A stretch of 12,025 nucleotides of DNA from Chloroflexi bacterium UBA4733 (GCA_002404055.1 DHIZ01000218.1:2275-14299), one strand, 5' to 3'; positions 1 to 7,081 are shown, counted from the stretch's first letter. Program-made: numbers and translations. The notes: generated by a model from the letters alone, not told the origin.

Positions 1-1
1 C

Positions 2-160
2 CTCAACCACTACGGCCGCGGCAATCTCTCCGCCGGCGCGCGCCGCGTCATCGACGAGGCCATCGCGCGGCAACAGCAGGTGGTCACCCAATCGGCAGAG
101 ACAGCCCCAACCGCGCCATCGCCTCCGCAGGCCACCGCTCAGACCGACCGGCAACCCTAA
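2..160 (+). CDS. C-terminal fragment of an unidentified protein, possibly ribbon-helix-helix type
   Basis: An open frame runs in from the left edge and stops at TAA 158-160, giving the last 52 residues of a protein whose start lies outside the window. The visible part begins LNHYGRGNLSAGARRVIDEA, followed by a Gln-rich stretch and a low-complexity Pro/Ala/Thr/Gln tail. The GNLSAG-x-RR-hydrophobic helix resembles the second helix of small ribbon-helix-helix DNA-binding proteins found near mobile genes in GC-rich bacteria. That resemblance is from memory of the pattern and is weak. It could equally be an unrelated helical protein. It is separated from the next gene remnant by about 310 bp and points towards it (convergent), so no operon link is implied. 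Confidence 0.45.
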   Translation, partial: LNHYGRGNLSAGARRVIDEAIARQQQVVTQSAETAPTAPSPPQATAQTDRQP

Positions 161-470
161 ACGCATCGGAGGGAGAACAGGAACAGCCGGCGCCATCCAT
201 CGGTCTCGCCAACCGACCGCGAATCGGCAATTGTAGTTGTCGCCACCGGCAAATCTAGTTGACTTTCATCACCCTGGTCAACCTGGTGTTTGCGGACATG
301 GCAAACGGCACTTCGTCTGCCTCTGGACATCTCGGAGGAATGGGCGGCATCAAAAGTGCCGGAGAACCTTCCGGGAAGCATCGCCGGACCTATAACAGGC
401 TATAATTCGAGTTAGGAAATGCCCTCCTAATCGATATTAGCGGGTATTCGTCCTTCCGACCCCGCTGGCG
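161..470. other. Intergenic stretch with no convincing gene
   Basis: No frame here shows a recognisable protein. A 74-residue minus-strand frame exists but has no plausible start context or family signature. The visible items are two CTATAA boxes exactly 10 bp apart and a short palindrome (412-430), described separately. There is no clear intrinsic terminator with a T-tract for the gene ending at 160. Confidence 0.5.
391..434 (+). promoter_or_regulatory. Possible -10 box (TATAAT) overlapping a palindrome
   Basis: TATAAT at 401-406 is a perfect -10 hexamer, and a second CTATAA lies 10 bp upstream (390-395). Just downstream are the arms TTAGGA (412-417) and TCCTAA (425-430), separated by 7 bases, with TCGA outside each arm (407-410 and 431-434). 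A palindrome over the expected start site looks like an operator. There is no good -35 at 17 bp, and no plus-strand gene follows, so this may be a leftover from sequence displaced by IS1380 or simply chance in an AT-richer gap. Confidence 0.3.
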
Positions 471-578
471 TCACCACAGGTCCGCCGTGTAGGCTTCCCA
501 GCCGTAATGGGCCACGTAGTTGAACGGCAGCGTGCCGTAGCCGACGCCGAACCGGCCCTGCATGGCCCAGCGAGCACC
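471..578 (-). pseudogene. C-terminal remnant of an unknown gene cut by IS1380
   Basis: Read on the minus strand from the edge of the IS1380 left inverted repeat, one frame gives 35 residues rich in Gly and aromatic residues, ending HYGWEAYTADLW, then TGA (471-473). It reads as real protein (VGYGTLPFNYV precedes that tail) and ends cleanly in an otherwise non-coding stretch, so I take it as the tail of a gene interrupted by the insertion. The N-terminal remnant across the element (2066-2136) is on the same strand and may be the same gene. In that case almost all of its middle has been lost, because the two pieces add up to only about 52-59 residues. I do not recognise the family. A carbohydrate-active or periplasmic protein would suit the context but is not shown. 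Confidence 0.5.
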
Positions 579-603
579 CCAGCTGCCAAGATTTAGCCCA
601 AAA
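579..603 (+). repeat. IS1380 left terminal inverted repeat
   Basis: This 25-bp repeat starts CCAGCTGCCAAG and pairs with 2041-2065 with one mismatch, at position 595 (A here, G-equivalent in the other end). The A makes the reverse-strand TAA that ends the transposase gene, so the mismatch is functional for the element. Confidence 0.88.
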
Positions 604-1936
604 AGGCCAGGGTTTGACTTGGGAGGAGGAGGGGACGGAAGCCGGAGAGCAGGGCGTGGGCGCGGGGATGTCCCTGCTTGAGGCGGGAATGGAGCGGTTC
701 ACCGTCGATGAGCTTGACGCGGCCGGGGACGGCCCAGACTTCATGAATCAGACGGACGATGCCGCAGCCGGCGAGGTGGGGTGCGTGGGGAGCGAGCCAG
801 CGGCGGGACCAGATCAGGACATTGTGGGCCAGTTCCGTGAGGAGGACCACCATGGTCTGGGCCGCCAGTTTGTGTTTGCGGATGGTCGCCAAGGCGAGGC
901 CGTGTTTATCAGCCTTAATTTCGGCCTCGATGCCCGCCCGGCCATCGTAATGATCGACCGTGGCGGACATGGGCAACTCGGACCGGGTGCTGACCAGCAC
1001 GGCGTAGTAGTACCCGTCGGTCTGCTCTTTGGAGGGGGTTCGCACGGCGTATTGCTGCGTCGGCTTCGCCAGCGCCACCGGCGTCGGGACCGGCGCTGCC
1101 TCCCGGCCCGGGCTCGAGGTTGGCTGCCAGGCGGTGATGCCCTGCACCAGCTTCTTGACCCGGCTGGGCGCCTTGAACTTCCCGGTCACCTGGTAGCCCC
1201 GTTCCAGCAGCCAGTTCAGCATCTCCTCACTGCCCCAGCCGCTGTCCAGGCGCCACTCCACCCGCGCGCGCCGGGCGAGCGTCGCCGCGTCGTCGCCCTC
1301 CAACTCCAGGAGCCGCTCGGTCGCCTCCACCGCTGCCTGGAGCACCGGCAGCGTCTCTGCCGTCTTACCGGGAACCACGTCCTCCCAGACCAGTTCGTCA
1401 TAGTCGGCCGCGCGCACTCGCACCAACTTGCGCCCGGTCTTGGAGCGGCAGCGGCCAAAATAGCCGCGCTCCGCCCCTTCACACTGCTTGCTCGACGGCA
1501 TGGGGGAGAGATCAAGGTCGAGGGTCAAGATTCCCCGCACCAGGTCGTGCCGCCGGGTCTGACTGTGCCGCCGGAACTGCGCCTCCACCATCTCCCGCAG
1601 CGCCGCCACGTCATCCAGCGTCGCCGCATCCAACGTGTCGGCAATCACCGACTGCTCGGCACAGCCCGGCAGCCCGAAGGCCGCTTGCAACGCCCGGTCC
1701 ACCCGCAGCGTCAAGCCCGTGTGCGCCACCGCCTTGGCGCCCGCCAGCAACGCCGCGAAGAGCATGACCATCTTCTGGGCGGAGGTGTACTTGAGGGCCT
1801 TCTGGCCGATGCTGATCCCCTCCGCCAAGCACTCCAAGATCCCAACGTGCCGCAGGTACCAGCCCAGCAGACACAAACTGGCGTGGGCGCTGTCGTGCCA
1901 CTTGCGCCCACGCGATCGACGGCTATTCTTATCCAT
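593..1936 (-). CDS. IS1380-family transposase (DDE, intact)
   Basis: This 447-residue protein catalyses cut-and-paste movement of the surrounding element by binding its inverted repeats. The three parts of the DDE catalytic core are visible: the first Asp in LTLDLDLSPMPSSKQ, the second in WRLDSGWGSEEMLNWLLERG (a typical IS1380 block), and the Glu in the Y-DGRAGIEAEIKADKHGL block near residue 350. The C-terminus ends SQTLAFLG at a TAA inside the left inverted repeat. I start it at ATG 1936 (MDKNSRRSRG) because AAAGGAG lies about 6 nt upstream; an in-frame Met seven codons earlier lacks such a site. The length is normal for the family and there is no frameshift, so it may be active. The long open frame on the opposite strand (614-2143) is a GC-rich shadow. 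Confidence 0.92.
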   Translation of the reverse strand: MDKNSRRSRGRKWHDSAHASLCLLGWYLRHVGILECLAEGISIGQKALKYTSAQKMVMLFAALLAGAKAVAHTGLTLRVDRALQAAFGLPGCAEQSVIADTLDAATLDDVAALREMVEAQFRRHSQTRRHDLVRGILTLDLDLSPMPSSKQCEGAERGYFGRCRSKTGRKLVRVRAADYDELVWEDVVPGKTAETLPVLQAAVEATERLLELEGDDAATLARRARVEWRLDSGWGSEEMLNWLLERGYQVTGKFKAPSRVKKLVQGITAWQPTSSPGREAAPVPTPVALAKPTQQYAVRTPSKEQTDGYYYAVLVSTRSELPMSATVDHYDGRAGIEAEIKADKHGLALATIRKHKLAAQTMVVLLTELAHNVLIWSRRWLAPHAPHLAGCGIVRLIHEVWAVPGRVKLIDGEPLHSRLKQGHPRAHALLSGFRPLLLPSQTLAFLG

Positions 1937-2040
1937 GGGAACTCCTTTCCACTCCAAGCAGATACAACACCGCTCAGTGTGGCCCAGGACGCTCCCTTTT
2001 GCTCCTTGCTTCCCATTATCCCAAAGTCACGCCCCACCAA

Positions 2041-2065
2041 TTTTGGGCCAAATCTTGGCAGCTGG
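2041..2065 (-). repeat. IS1380 right terminal inverted repeat
   Basis: This is the reverse complement of the left end with a single mismatch. It lies about 105 bp upstream of the transposase start, leaving room for the transposase promoter, and its outer edge abuts codon 17 (counting from ATG 2115) of the interrupted minus-strand gene. Confidence 0.88.
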
Positions 2066-2136
2066 CGAAGCAACCGGCGTCGCGTGATGATCGGCAAGAG
2101 CGTGGTGGCGTGCATCGCCAGTTCCTTTCTCTTCAT
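2066..2136 (-). pseudogene. N-terminal remnant (twin-arginine signal) of a gene disrupted by IS1380
   Basis: Behind a good minus-strand promoter, a frame opens at ATG 2136 (MKRKELAMHATTLLPIITRR) or, more likely, at ATG 2115. The latter is preceded by GAAAGGAAC and gives MHATTLLPIITRRRLLR before running into the IS1380 end. ITRRRLLR fits the twin-arginine export motif (S/T-R-R-x-hydrophobic), so the lost gene probably encoded an exported protein, perhaps a binding protein or polysaccharide-active enzyme acting with the divergent operon. Only about 16-23 native codons remain. The frame then continues into the inverted repeat and beyond as meaningless sequence. Its putative C-terminal remnant lies on the far side of the element (471-578), but common origin is not proven. 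Confidence 0.6.
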
Positions 2137-2153
2137 TCCGTAGTGGTGAAACT

Positions 2154-2182
2154 ACTGTAAAACGTTTGATAGCCTTTGTCAA
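2154..2182 (-). promoter_or_regulatory. Promoter of the disrupted twin-arginine gene
   Basis: On the minus strand there is a perfect -35 TTGACA (2182-2177), a 17-bp spacer, and a -10 TACAGT (2159-2154), with transcription expected to start near 2147. The start codon at 2115 would then have a leader of roughly 30 nt containing a ribosome-binding site. A LacI-type palindrome lies over the spacer and -10 box. An inverted repeat GTAGT-N6-ACTAC (2140-2155) covers the expected start point. Confidence 0.6.
2156..2171. promoter_or_regulatory. LacI-family operator-like palindrome
   Basis: TGTAAAACGTTTGATA is centred on CG at 2163-2164 and has AAACGTTT as its perfect core, with six of eight positions symmetric. 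LacI/GalR-family repressors typically bind 14-18 bp palindromes with a central CpG flanked by A/T runs, as here. Its place over the spacer and -10 of the minus-strand promoter would give simple steric repression. The regulator encoded at 4449-5516 is the obvious candidate ligand, by inference from proximity. Confidence 0.5.
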
Positions 2183-2201
2183 GGCGAACGCATGCCTTGA
2201 C
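2178..2201. repeat. Palindrome carrying both divergent -35 boxes
   Basis: GTCAAGGC (2178-2185) and GCCTTGAC (2194-2201) are perfect 8-bp inverted repeats separated by 8 bases. Each arm contains most of a -35 hexamer facing outward, so the two promoters are arranged back to back about one symmetry axis. This could be a binding site for a dimeric regulator acting on both promoters at once, or just the result of two similar promoters in opposite orientation. Confidence 0.6.
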
Positions 2202-2225
2202 TCCTTGCCGCCAAGTCGGTACAGT
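2197..2225 (+). promoter_or_regulatory. Promoter of the propeller-lacI-binding protein operon
   Basis: TTGACT (2197-2202), a 17-bp spacer and TACAGT (2220-2225) form a good sigma-70-type promoter. It is the mirror image of the minus-strand promoter, with the same spacer length and an identical -10. Transcription would begin near 2232, leaving a leader of about 158 nt before ATG 2390. Confidence 0.55.
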
Positions 2226-2232
2226 TCAGTTG

Positions 2233-2246
2233 CGAAATCCTTTTCG
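2233..2246. promoter_or_regulatory. Second operator-like palindrome at the operon start site
   Basis: CGAAATCCTTTTCG has perfect 5-bp arms (CGAAA/TTTCG) around TCCT and lies at about +1 to +15 of the plus-strand promoter. It is one base from the common LacI-family pattern GAAA-N-CG-N-TTTC, having CC at the centre instead of CG. It could allow autoregulation of the operon by its own LacI-type repressor; this is an inference from position and pattern. Confidence 0.35.
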
Positions 2247-2389
2247 TTCCGTTCGTCGGACCGGTGAGCGTCGGGTCCAGCCCACTGTCCCGAGGTGATG
2301 AGAATCTGGGCAGGCGAACAGAAGAAAGCGCAGGAGACACTGTTCGGTGGGAGCCAGTTGAAGATTGCTGCCTGGTCAGGGAGGTCACG

Positions 2390-4456
2390 ATGACCGAAGT
2401 CGCCACCGTGCCGGCACGCGGCGCCGGGCTGCCCGCCCAGGCGTTTCCGGCCGGTTGGGGAATCCTGGCCAGGGAGGACTTTCAGGACTTCCCGGTTGGT
2501 CCGTTCCCCTACGACTACTCACCGGAGGCGGAGTACCACGATATCCAACCGGAGGGCTATCGCGGCCGCTGGCGAGAAGCTACCGTCTTGAGCGGTTGGC
2601 GGGATGCTGCCTCCTGGAACGTGGTGGACGACGACGGCCAGCCGGCGCTGGAGCAGTCCTGCCTGCGCGACCGCCATCTGCCGATGGTCGAGACGGGATC
2701 GCGCGCCTGGTCGGACTATCGCCTGACGGCTCGCCTGCGCCCCCTCTTCAGTAAGCCGGCCGCGGGTGCGCCGGTCATTGCGCCGATGGCCAGGACCGCT
2801 CAAGGCGTCGTCGGCCTGATTGCCCGCTACGCCGACAGCCGCAACTATTACGCCCTCGTGTTGACCAGCGACGACACCATCGAGCTCCGGCGCAGCACCC
2901 ATGATGGGCAGCTGGTGCTGGCCGCGGCGCCGTTGCCGGTGGACCAGGACCACACCTACCTCCTCACGCTCGAAGTGGTCGGCGATCAGCTCAGCGGGCT
3001 CGTTGATGACCAGCCGGTCGTCGCGGCGACCGATAGAACCTTTCGGGAGGGCAAGGTTGCCCTCGTCGCCAACGTGCCGGCGCGTTTTGGCGACGTCATC
3101 GTCGCCGCGCCGCCGGCTGCCCAGCAAGCCATACGGCGACGGCTCGGCGAAGAGGAACGCCTGCTGCTGGCCGAGCGCGAGCAGTATCCCCAGCCGGTGC
3201 TGGTCCGGTCAATCGCCACGCCGGGTTTTGGCGCCAGCAAGCATGTGCGCTTCGCCGATCTGGATGGTGATGGCCGCCAGGAGATCATCCTGGCCCAGGC
3301 GCTTGACCGTGGCCCGCGCGACGCCTACCGCATGCTCACCTGTATCACCGTGCTTGATCTGGACGGCCGGGTGCGCTGGCAGTTCGGGCGCCCCACCGCC
3401 TTCAAGGGCCGGCCGACCAGCGACCTCTGCTTCCAGGTCTACGACCTCGACCTGGACGGCAACCTGGAGGTCATTCTGACCAAGGACTTTCAGCTCATCG
3501 TCCTGGATGGGCGGACGGGGCAGATGAAGCAGGCTGTACCGACGCCGCCGGCCCCGCCGCCGGAGAATATGTTCTACCGGACCATCGGCGACTCCCTCGC
3601 CATCGCCAACCTGCGTGGCCGGCAGGTACCCCAGGATCTCCTCTTGAAGGATCGCTACCACAACGTCTGGGCCTACGACGACAAGCTGGAGCTGCTCTGG
3701 ACCGCCCAGGGTATTACGACCGGCCACTTCCCGGCGCTCTACGACCTTGATGGCGACGGCAAGGACGAGATCGTGATGGGCTACAGTTGCCTCGATCACG
3801 ACGGCGCGCCGCTCTGGAGCCTGGCCATCGGCGACCACGCCGACGGCATCGCTGTCGGCACGTTTAACCACGAGCGTCCCGACGAGGTGGAAATCCGCCT
3901 GGCGGCCAGTGACGAGGGCCTGTTGTGGGTCAGCGCCGATGGCCGCATTCTGGAGCGCGACCGCACCGGCCACGTCCAGCGCTTCAGCATCGCCAACTTC
4001 CGTCCCGATCAGCCGGGGCTGGAGATGGTGACGATCACGTTCTGGGGCGAGCCGGGCATCATGGCCTTCTACGATAGCTCGCGCCGGCGCTACGCCTCGC
4101 GCGAGCTGAACCACCAGGCCAGTCCGCTGCACCCGACCAACTGGACCGGCGACGGTCAGGAGCTGATCTTCTACAGCGGCAACAGCCGCGAGGGCGGCCT
4201 GCTCGACGGTTGGGGCCGGCAGGTGGTGCTGCTCCCTGACGACGGCCATCCGAGCCGCTGTCATCAACCGGTTGATCTGTTCGGCGACGAGCGCGACGAG
4301 TTGGTCGTCTGGGATTACCAGCGCCTCTGCATCTACACGCAGGATCGCCCCTCCTCCAGTCCACGCGCGTACCACCCGCGACGGTTACAGCCGTACAACG
4401 TCAGTAACTACCGCGCCGAAGTTTCCTTGCCGGGCTGGGAGGAACCGCGTGGGTAG
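2390..4456 (+). CDS. LamG-like plus beta-propeller (VCBS/FG-GAP) protein resembling PL11 rhamnogalacturonan lyase
   Basis: A 688-residue protein. Residues ~25-235 look like a concanavalin/LamG-type carbohydrate-binding sandwich (DYRLTARLRPLFS; GLIARYADSRNYYALVL; a Leu/Val-rich strand series). Residues ~270-670 form a propeller with Asp-rich calcium loops: ADLDGDGRQE (~289), DLDLDGNLE (~352), DLDGDGKDEIV (~452). The order of these blocks, and HFPALYDLDGDGKDEIVMGY followed by DHDGAPLW, resembles PL11 rhamnogalacturonan lyases, which cleave pectin backbone; the N-terminal extension is extra. Start: ATG 2390 has AGGGAGG upstream; a GTG at 2264 in frame lacks a good site. There is no signal peptide with either start, so it is probably cytoplasmic (compare the intracellular PL11 enzyme YesX). 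It overlaps the next gene by 8 bp. A non-enzymatic propeller is possible. Confidence 0.75.
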   Translation: MTEVATVPARGAGLPAQAFPAGWGILAREDFQDFPVGPFPYDYSPEAEYHDIQPEGYRGRWREATVLSGWRDAASWNVVDDDGQPALEQSCLRDRHLPMVETGSRAWSDYRLTARLRPLFSKPAAGAPVIAPMARTAQGVVGLIARYADSRNYYALVLTSDDTIELRRSTHDGQLVLAAAPLPVDQDHTYLLTLEVVGDQLSGLVDDQPVVAATDRTFREGKVALVANVPARFGDVIVAAPPAAQQAIRRRLGEEERLLLAEREQYPQPVLVRSIATPGFGASKHVRFADLDGDGRQEIILAQALDRGPRDAYRMLTCITVLDLDGRVRWQFGRPTAFKGRPTSDLCFQVYDLDLDGNLEVILTKDFQLIVLDGRTGQMKQAVPTPPAPPPENMFYRTIGDSLAIANLRGRQVPQDLLLKDRYHNVWAYDDKLELLWTAQGITTGHFPALYDLDGDGKDEIVMGYSCLDHDGAPLWSLAIGDHADGIAVGTFNHERPDEVEIRLAASDEGLLWVSADGRILERDRTGHVQRFSIANFRPDQPGLEMVTITFWGEPGIMAFYDSSRRRYASRELNHQASPLHPTNWTGDGQELIFYSGNSREGGLLDGWGRQVVLLPDDGHPSRCHQPVDLFGDERDELVVWDYQRLCIYTQDRPSSSPRAYHPRRLQPYNVSNYRAEVSLPGWEEPRG

Positions 4457-5516
4457 CAGGCAGCGAGCCTCGATTAAGGATGTCGCCGCGCTGGCCGGTA
4501 CGTCGCCGGCCACGGTGTCCAAGGTGCTCAACGCCATGCCGGGGTCCGGCATCTCGGCGCCGGTGGCGGAGCGCGTGCGGCAATCCGCGAGTGCCCTGCG
4601 CTACGCCCCGTCACCGGCCGCGCGATCCTTGCGCCGCCAGCGAACCCAGACTGTGGGCATCCTGACGAACGACCTCCTGCCCTTTTCCGCCGACGTGGTC
4701 CACGGTGTTGCCGCAGCGGCGCTGGCTCGTGGCTACACCAGCGTGCTCGCGCTGCACGGAGAAGATTCGGAGCTGGAAGCGCAGCACCTCCAACTCGGAC
4801 TACACGGCCAGGTTGATGGGCTGGTCGTCGTCCCCGCTCGCGGCGACGGCAACCAGGCGCACTACGATGAACTGCGGGCACGGGGCATCCCGTTCGTCTT
4901 TGTCAGCCGCTACTTGCCCGGCTACCCGGCGGACTTCGTCGGCCTGCAGAACGAGCAGGCGGCCTATCACCTGACCAGGGTGCTGATCGCCCAGGGAGCC
5001 GACATCATCGCCTACATGGCCGCCCCTGGCCCGCGCAGCAGCACGCAGGTTGAGCGTTTCGCCGGATTCCAGCGGGCGCTGGTCGAGGCCGGCCTGCCGC
5101 ATGCCGATGACATACTGGCGGCGAGCCTCGGCGAAAGCAAGGCGAGTTACCTCACGCGCCTGCTCCAACGCCGCCCCCGCGTCAACGGCCTCCTCTGGGC
5201 CAGCTATTTTCACATTGAGCCGGCACTGCTCGTCCTGGCCGAGCACGGCATCCGTGTACCCACCGATATCCGCTTCGCCGGCTTCGATCCGATCAGCCTG
5301 GTGCTCTTCGGTAGCGACGACTATCGCGCGCTCCGCGTCCTCGACGCTCCCTGGCCGACGGCCATTCAACCCGGTTTTGCGATGGGGCAACGGGCGCTGG
5401 AGTTGCTCACGTACATGTTGGATGGTAGCTCTCCGTCCGCTCCGCAACACATTACCCTGGAGCCACGCTACCAATGGCTGCCGGATTCGGCACATAAAGA
5501 AGGAGTAACCCTATGA
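4449..5516 (+). CDS. LacI-family transcriptional repressor
   Basis: A 355-residue regulator. Residues ~8-30 are a classic LacI helix-turn-helix and hinge (ASIKDVAALAGTSPATVSKV), and ~65-350 a periplasmic-binding-protein-like sugar-sensing domain (TVGILTNDLLPFSADVVHGV onward, ending with the usual Q-P-G-x-x-MGQRALELL block). I choose GTG 4449 because it places the HTH at the N-terminus and follows GGGAGGA by about 7 nt. The start overlaps the end of the propeller gene by 8 bp and the stop overlaps the next start by 4 bp, so the three genes are co-transcribed and probably translationally coupled. By position it most likely represses this operon and the divergent minus-strand gene through the palindromes at 2156-2171 and 2233-2246. 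The inducer is unknown. Confidence 0.93.
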   Translation: MGSRQRASIKDVAALAGTSPATVSKVLNAMPGSGISAPVAERVRQSASALRYAPSPAARSLRRQRTQTVGILTNDLLPFSADVVHGVAAAALARGYTSVLALHGEDSELEAQHLQLGLHGQVDGLVVVPARGDGNQAHYDELRARGIPFVFVSRYLPGYPADFVGLQNEQAAYHLTRVLIAQGADIIAYMAAPGPRSSTQVERFAGFQRALVEAGLPHADDILAASLGESKASYLTRLLQRRPRVNGLLWASYFHIEPALLVLAEHGIRVPTDIRFAGFDPISLVLFGSDDYRALRVLDAPWPTAIQPGFAMGQRALELLTYMLDGSSPSAPQHITLEPRYQWLPDSAHKEGVTL

Positions 5517-7036
5517 TCTGGTCCAATCGTTCTTCCCGTCGCCGCCTGTTGGGGAGGCTGGCCGCCCAGGCGGCGGCACTGGGCGTGCTGGCGGCCTGCG
5601 GCGGTACGCCCGCCACAACTGCAACGCCGACGACGAGTGCCGCGGCTGCCACGACATCGGCGCCAACCACGACTGCAGCGGTCGCTACGACCTCAGTGGC
5701 CGTCACGGCGCCTGCGTCGACCACCACTGCCGCGAGTGCGATATCCAGCAGCGTCGGTAGCGCGTCTCACCTCGCAGCCACAGCTACGCCGGTCCCGGCG
5801 GGCGCGGCCAGCCCGGCGGCGGGGTCGTTGCGGGTCGCCATCTACGGTACTACCCCCCAGATTCAGGTTTGGACCAAGCTGCTGAGCGCCTATGCGCAGA
5901 GCCACGCCGGCGCCAGGGCCCAGCTCGAGAGTACGCCTTCCGGCGACGTCTTCTACAACAAGGTGCTGGCGGAGGCGGCCGGCGGCTCGCCGAGTGACGT
6001 CATGATGTTCGAGACGAAGCGCATGCCGGCCTACGCCAATCAGTCCTTCTTCCTCAGCCTGGATAGCTACATTGCCACGTCTTCGCAAGTCCACCCGGCG
6101 GATTACTTTTCCTTCTCCTGGAAAAAGGGCCAGTTGCACGGGAAGCAGTACGCCATCAGTTGGGACGAGTCGCCCGCCGTGATCTTCTACAACCCCGACC
6201 TCTTCAAGCAGAACGGCTTGACGCTGCCGCCGCAGACCTGGAATGCGCCTGGCTGGGACCTGGCTACCTTCCTGGAGGTCTGTCAGAAGCTCGCCAAAGG
6301 CGGCAGCAAGCCGGTTTTCGCCGTGCATAACTCCGATTGGTGGGTCTATGCCCTGCCCTACATCTGGGCGAATGGCGCCGACGTGCTCAATGCGGACTAC
6401 ACAAAGAGCACGCTGACGTCGGCCAACACGCTGGCGGGCTTTCAATACCTCTACGACCTGCGCTGGAAATATCACGTTGATCCGACACCTGCGCAAGCCC
6501 AACTGGGCGACACCAAGATGTTCGACCAGGGTCTCCTGGCCATGGTGCCCAAGATCCCCGACTTCGCCTCCAGCGCACGCCAGCAGATCACGCACGTGCC
6601 CTGGGATGTTGCGCCCTATCCATCCGGCAGCGCCGGCGCCTGGACCCGCAGCCCGGACGATGCACTCACTGCTTCCTCGGCGAGCCGGCTGGCCGACGCT
6701 AGCTGGAAGTTCATCGAATGGGCCTGCGGCGCGCCGGGTCAGACGATCCTGGTCGAGATCGGCAGGGTGCCGACCCGCGTGGATGTCGCTTATGGCCCCT
6801 ATCTGCAACAACAACCGGCGATCAACTGGAAAATGATCGTAGACGGCGCCAGGGATCATCAGGGCAACCAGGCGGTCACCGATCAATGGGGCGCGATGGA
6901 CACGCTGCTGAAGAGCCACTGGCAGGACGTGTTCGATAAGAACGCCACCTCGCCGCAGGCGTTCGCGGAGGCCATGACCGACCCCGTCAACGCCCTGCTC
7001 GACCAGGCCACCTACCGCCGCGTCATCAAGAGCTGA
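5513..7036 (+). CDS. ABC transporter sugar-binding lipoprotein (family 1 extracellular solute-binding protein)
   Basis: A 507-residue exported binding protein. The N-terminus has a twin-arginine motif (SSRRRLLG, residues 7-14), a hydrophobic stretch and a lipobox LAAC with the acylated Cys at residue 29. About 75 residues of Thr/Ala/Ser-rich linker follow, a membrane spacer common in Chloroflexota-type lipoproteins. From ~107 the mature domain shows family-1 binding-protein features: QVWTKLLSAYAQSHAGA, SPSDVMMFETKRMPAYA, an aromatic-rich cleft (DNWWVY-like segment), and a C-terminal FIEWACGAPGQTI helix. ATG 5513 overlaps the lacI stop (ATGA) and has GAAGGAG 8 nt upstream. It should deliver an oligosaccharide to an ABC importer, but no permease or ATPase gene follows; a hairpin and transposon sequence come next. 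Confidence 0.93.
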   Translation: MIWSNRSSRRRLLGRLAAQAAALGVLAACGGTPATTATPTTSAAAATTSAPTTTAAVATTSVAVTAPASTTTAASAISSSVGSASHLAATATPVPAGAASPAAGSLRVAIYGTTPQIQVWTKLLSAYAQSHAGARAQLESTPSGDVFYNKVLAEAAGGSPSDVMMFETKRMPAYANQSFFLSLDSYIATSSQVHPADYFSFSWKKGQLHGKQYAISWDESPAVIFYNPDLFKQNGLTLPPQTWNAPGWDLATFLEVCQKLAKGGSKPVFAVHNSDWWVYALPYIWANGADVLNADYTKSTLTSANTLAGFQYLYDLRWKYHVDPTPAQAQLGDTKMFDQGLLAMVPKIPDFASSARQQITHVPWDVAPYPSGSAGAWTRSPDDALTASSASRLADASWKFIEWACGAPGQTILVEIGRVPTRVDVAYGPYLQQQPAINWKMIVDGARDHQGNQAVTDQWGAMDTLLKSHWQDVFDKNATSPQAFAEAMTDPVNALLDQATYRRVIKS

Positions 7037-7081
7037 GTTGCCCTCCACCGAAACGGGTGAACGGACGTCGGCTACTGCTGC

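Larger units (their letters stand above)
579..2065 (-). mobile_element. IS1380-family insertion sequence
   Basis: A complete element of about 1.49 kb is bounded by 25-bp inverted repeats (579-603 and 2041-2065) that match at 24 of 25 positions. Both begin CCAGCTGCCAAGATTT reading inward. It contains one transposase gene on the minus strand whose stop codon lies inside the left repeat. IS1380 elements usually make 4-5 bp target duplications, but none is visible: CACC precedes the left end and CGAAG follows the right end. This suggests the flanks were rearranged after insertion, for example by recombination between two copies or an adjacent deletion. The element sits at the start of a minus-strand gene, right behind its promoter and first codons. 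Confidence 0.88.

Noticed and set aside
614..2143. 509-residue open frame on the plus strand, opposite the IS1380 transposase
   Set aside because: Low-complexity His/Arg/Gln-rich product with no family features; it is the antisense shadow of a well-identified transposase in GC-rich DNA.
2264..2389. Upstream GTG start extending the propeller protein by 42 residues
   Set aside because: No good ribosome-binding site and an unstructured extension without a signal peptide; ATG 2390 follows AGGGAGG.
3209..4375. 388-residue minus-strand frame inside the propeller gene
   Set aside because: Antisense shadow of the Asp-rich propeller repeats; no motif or ribosome-binding site.
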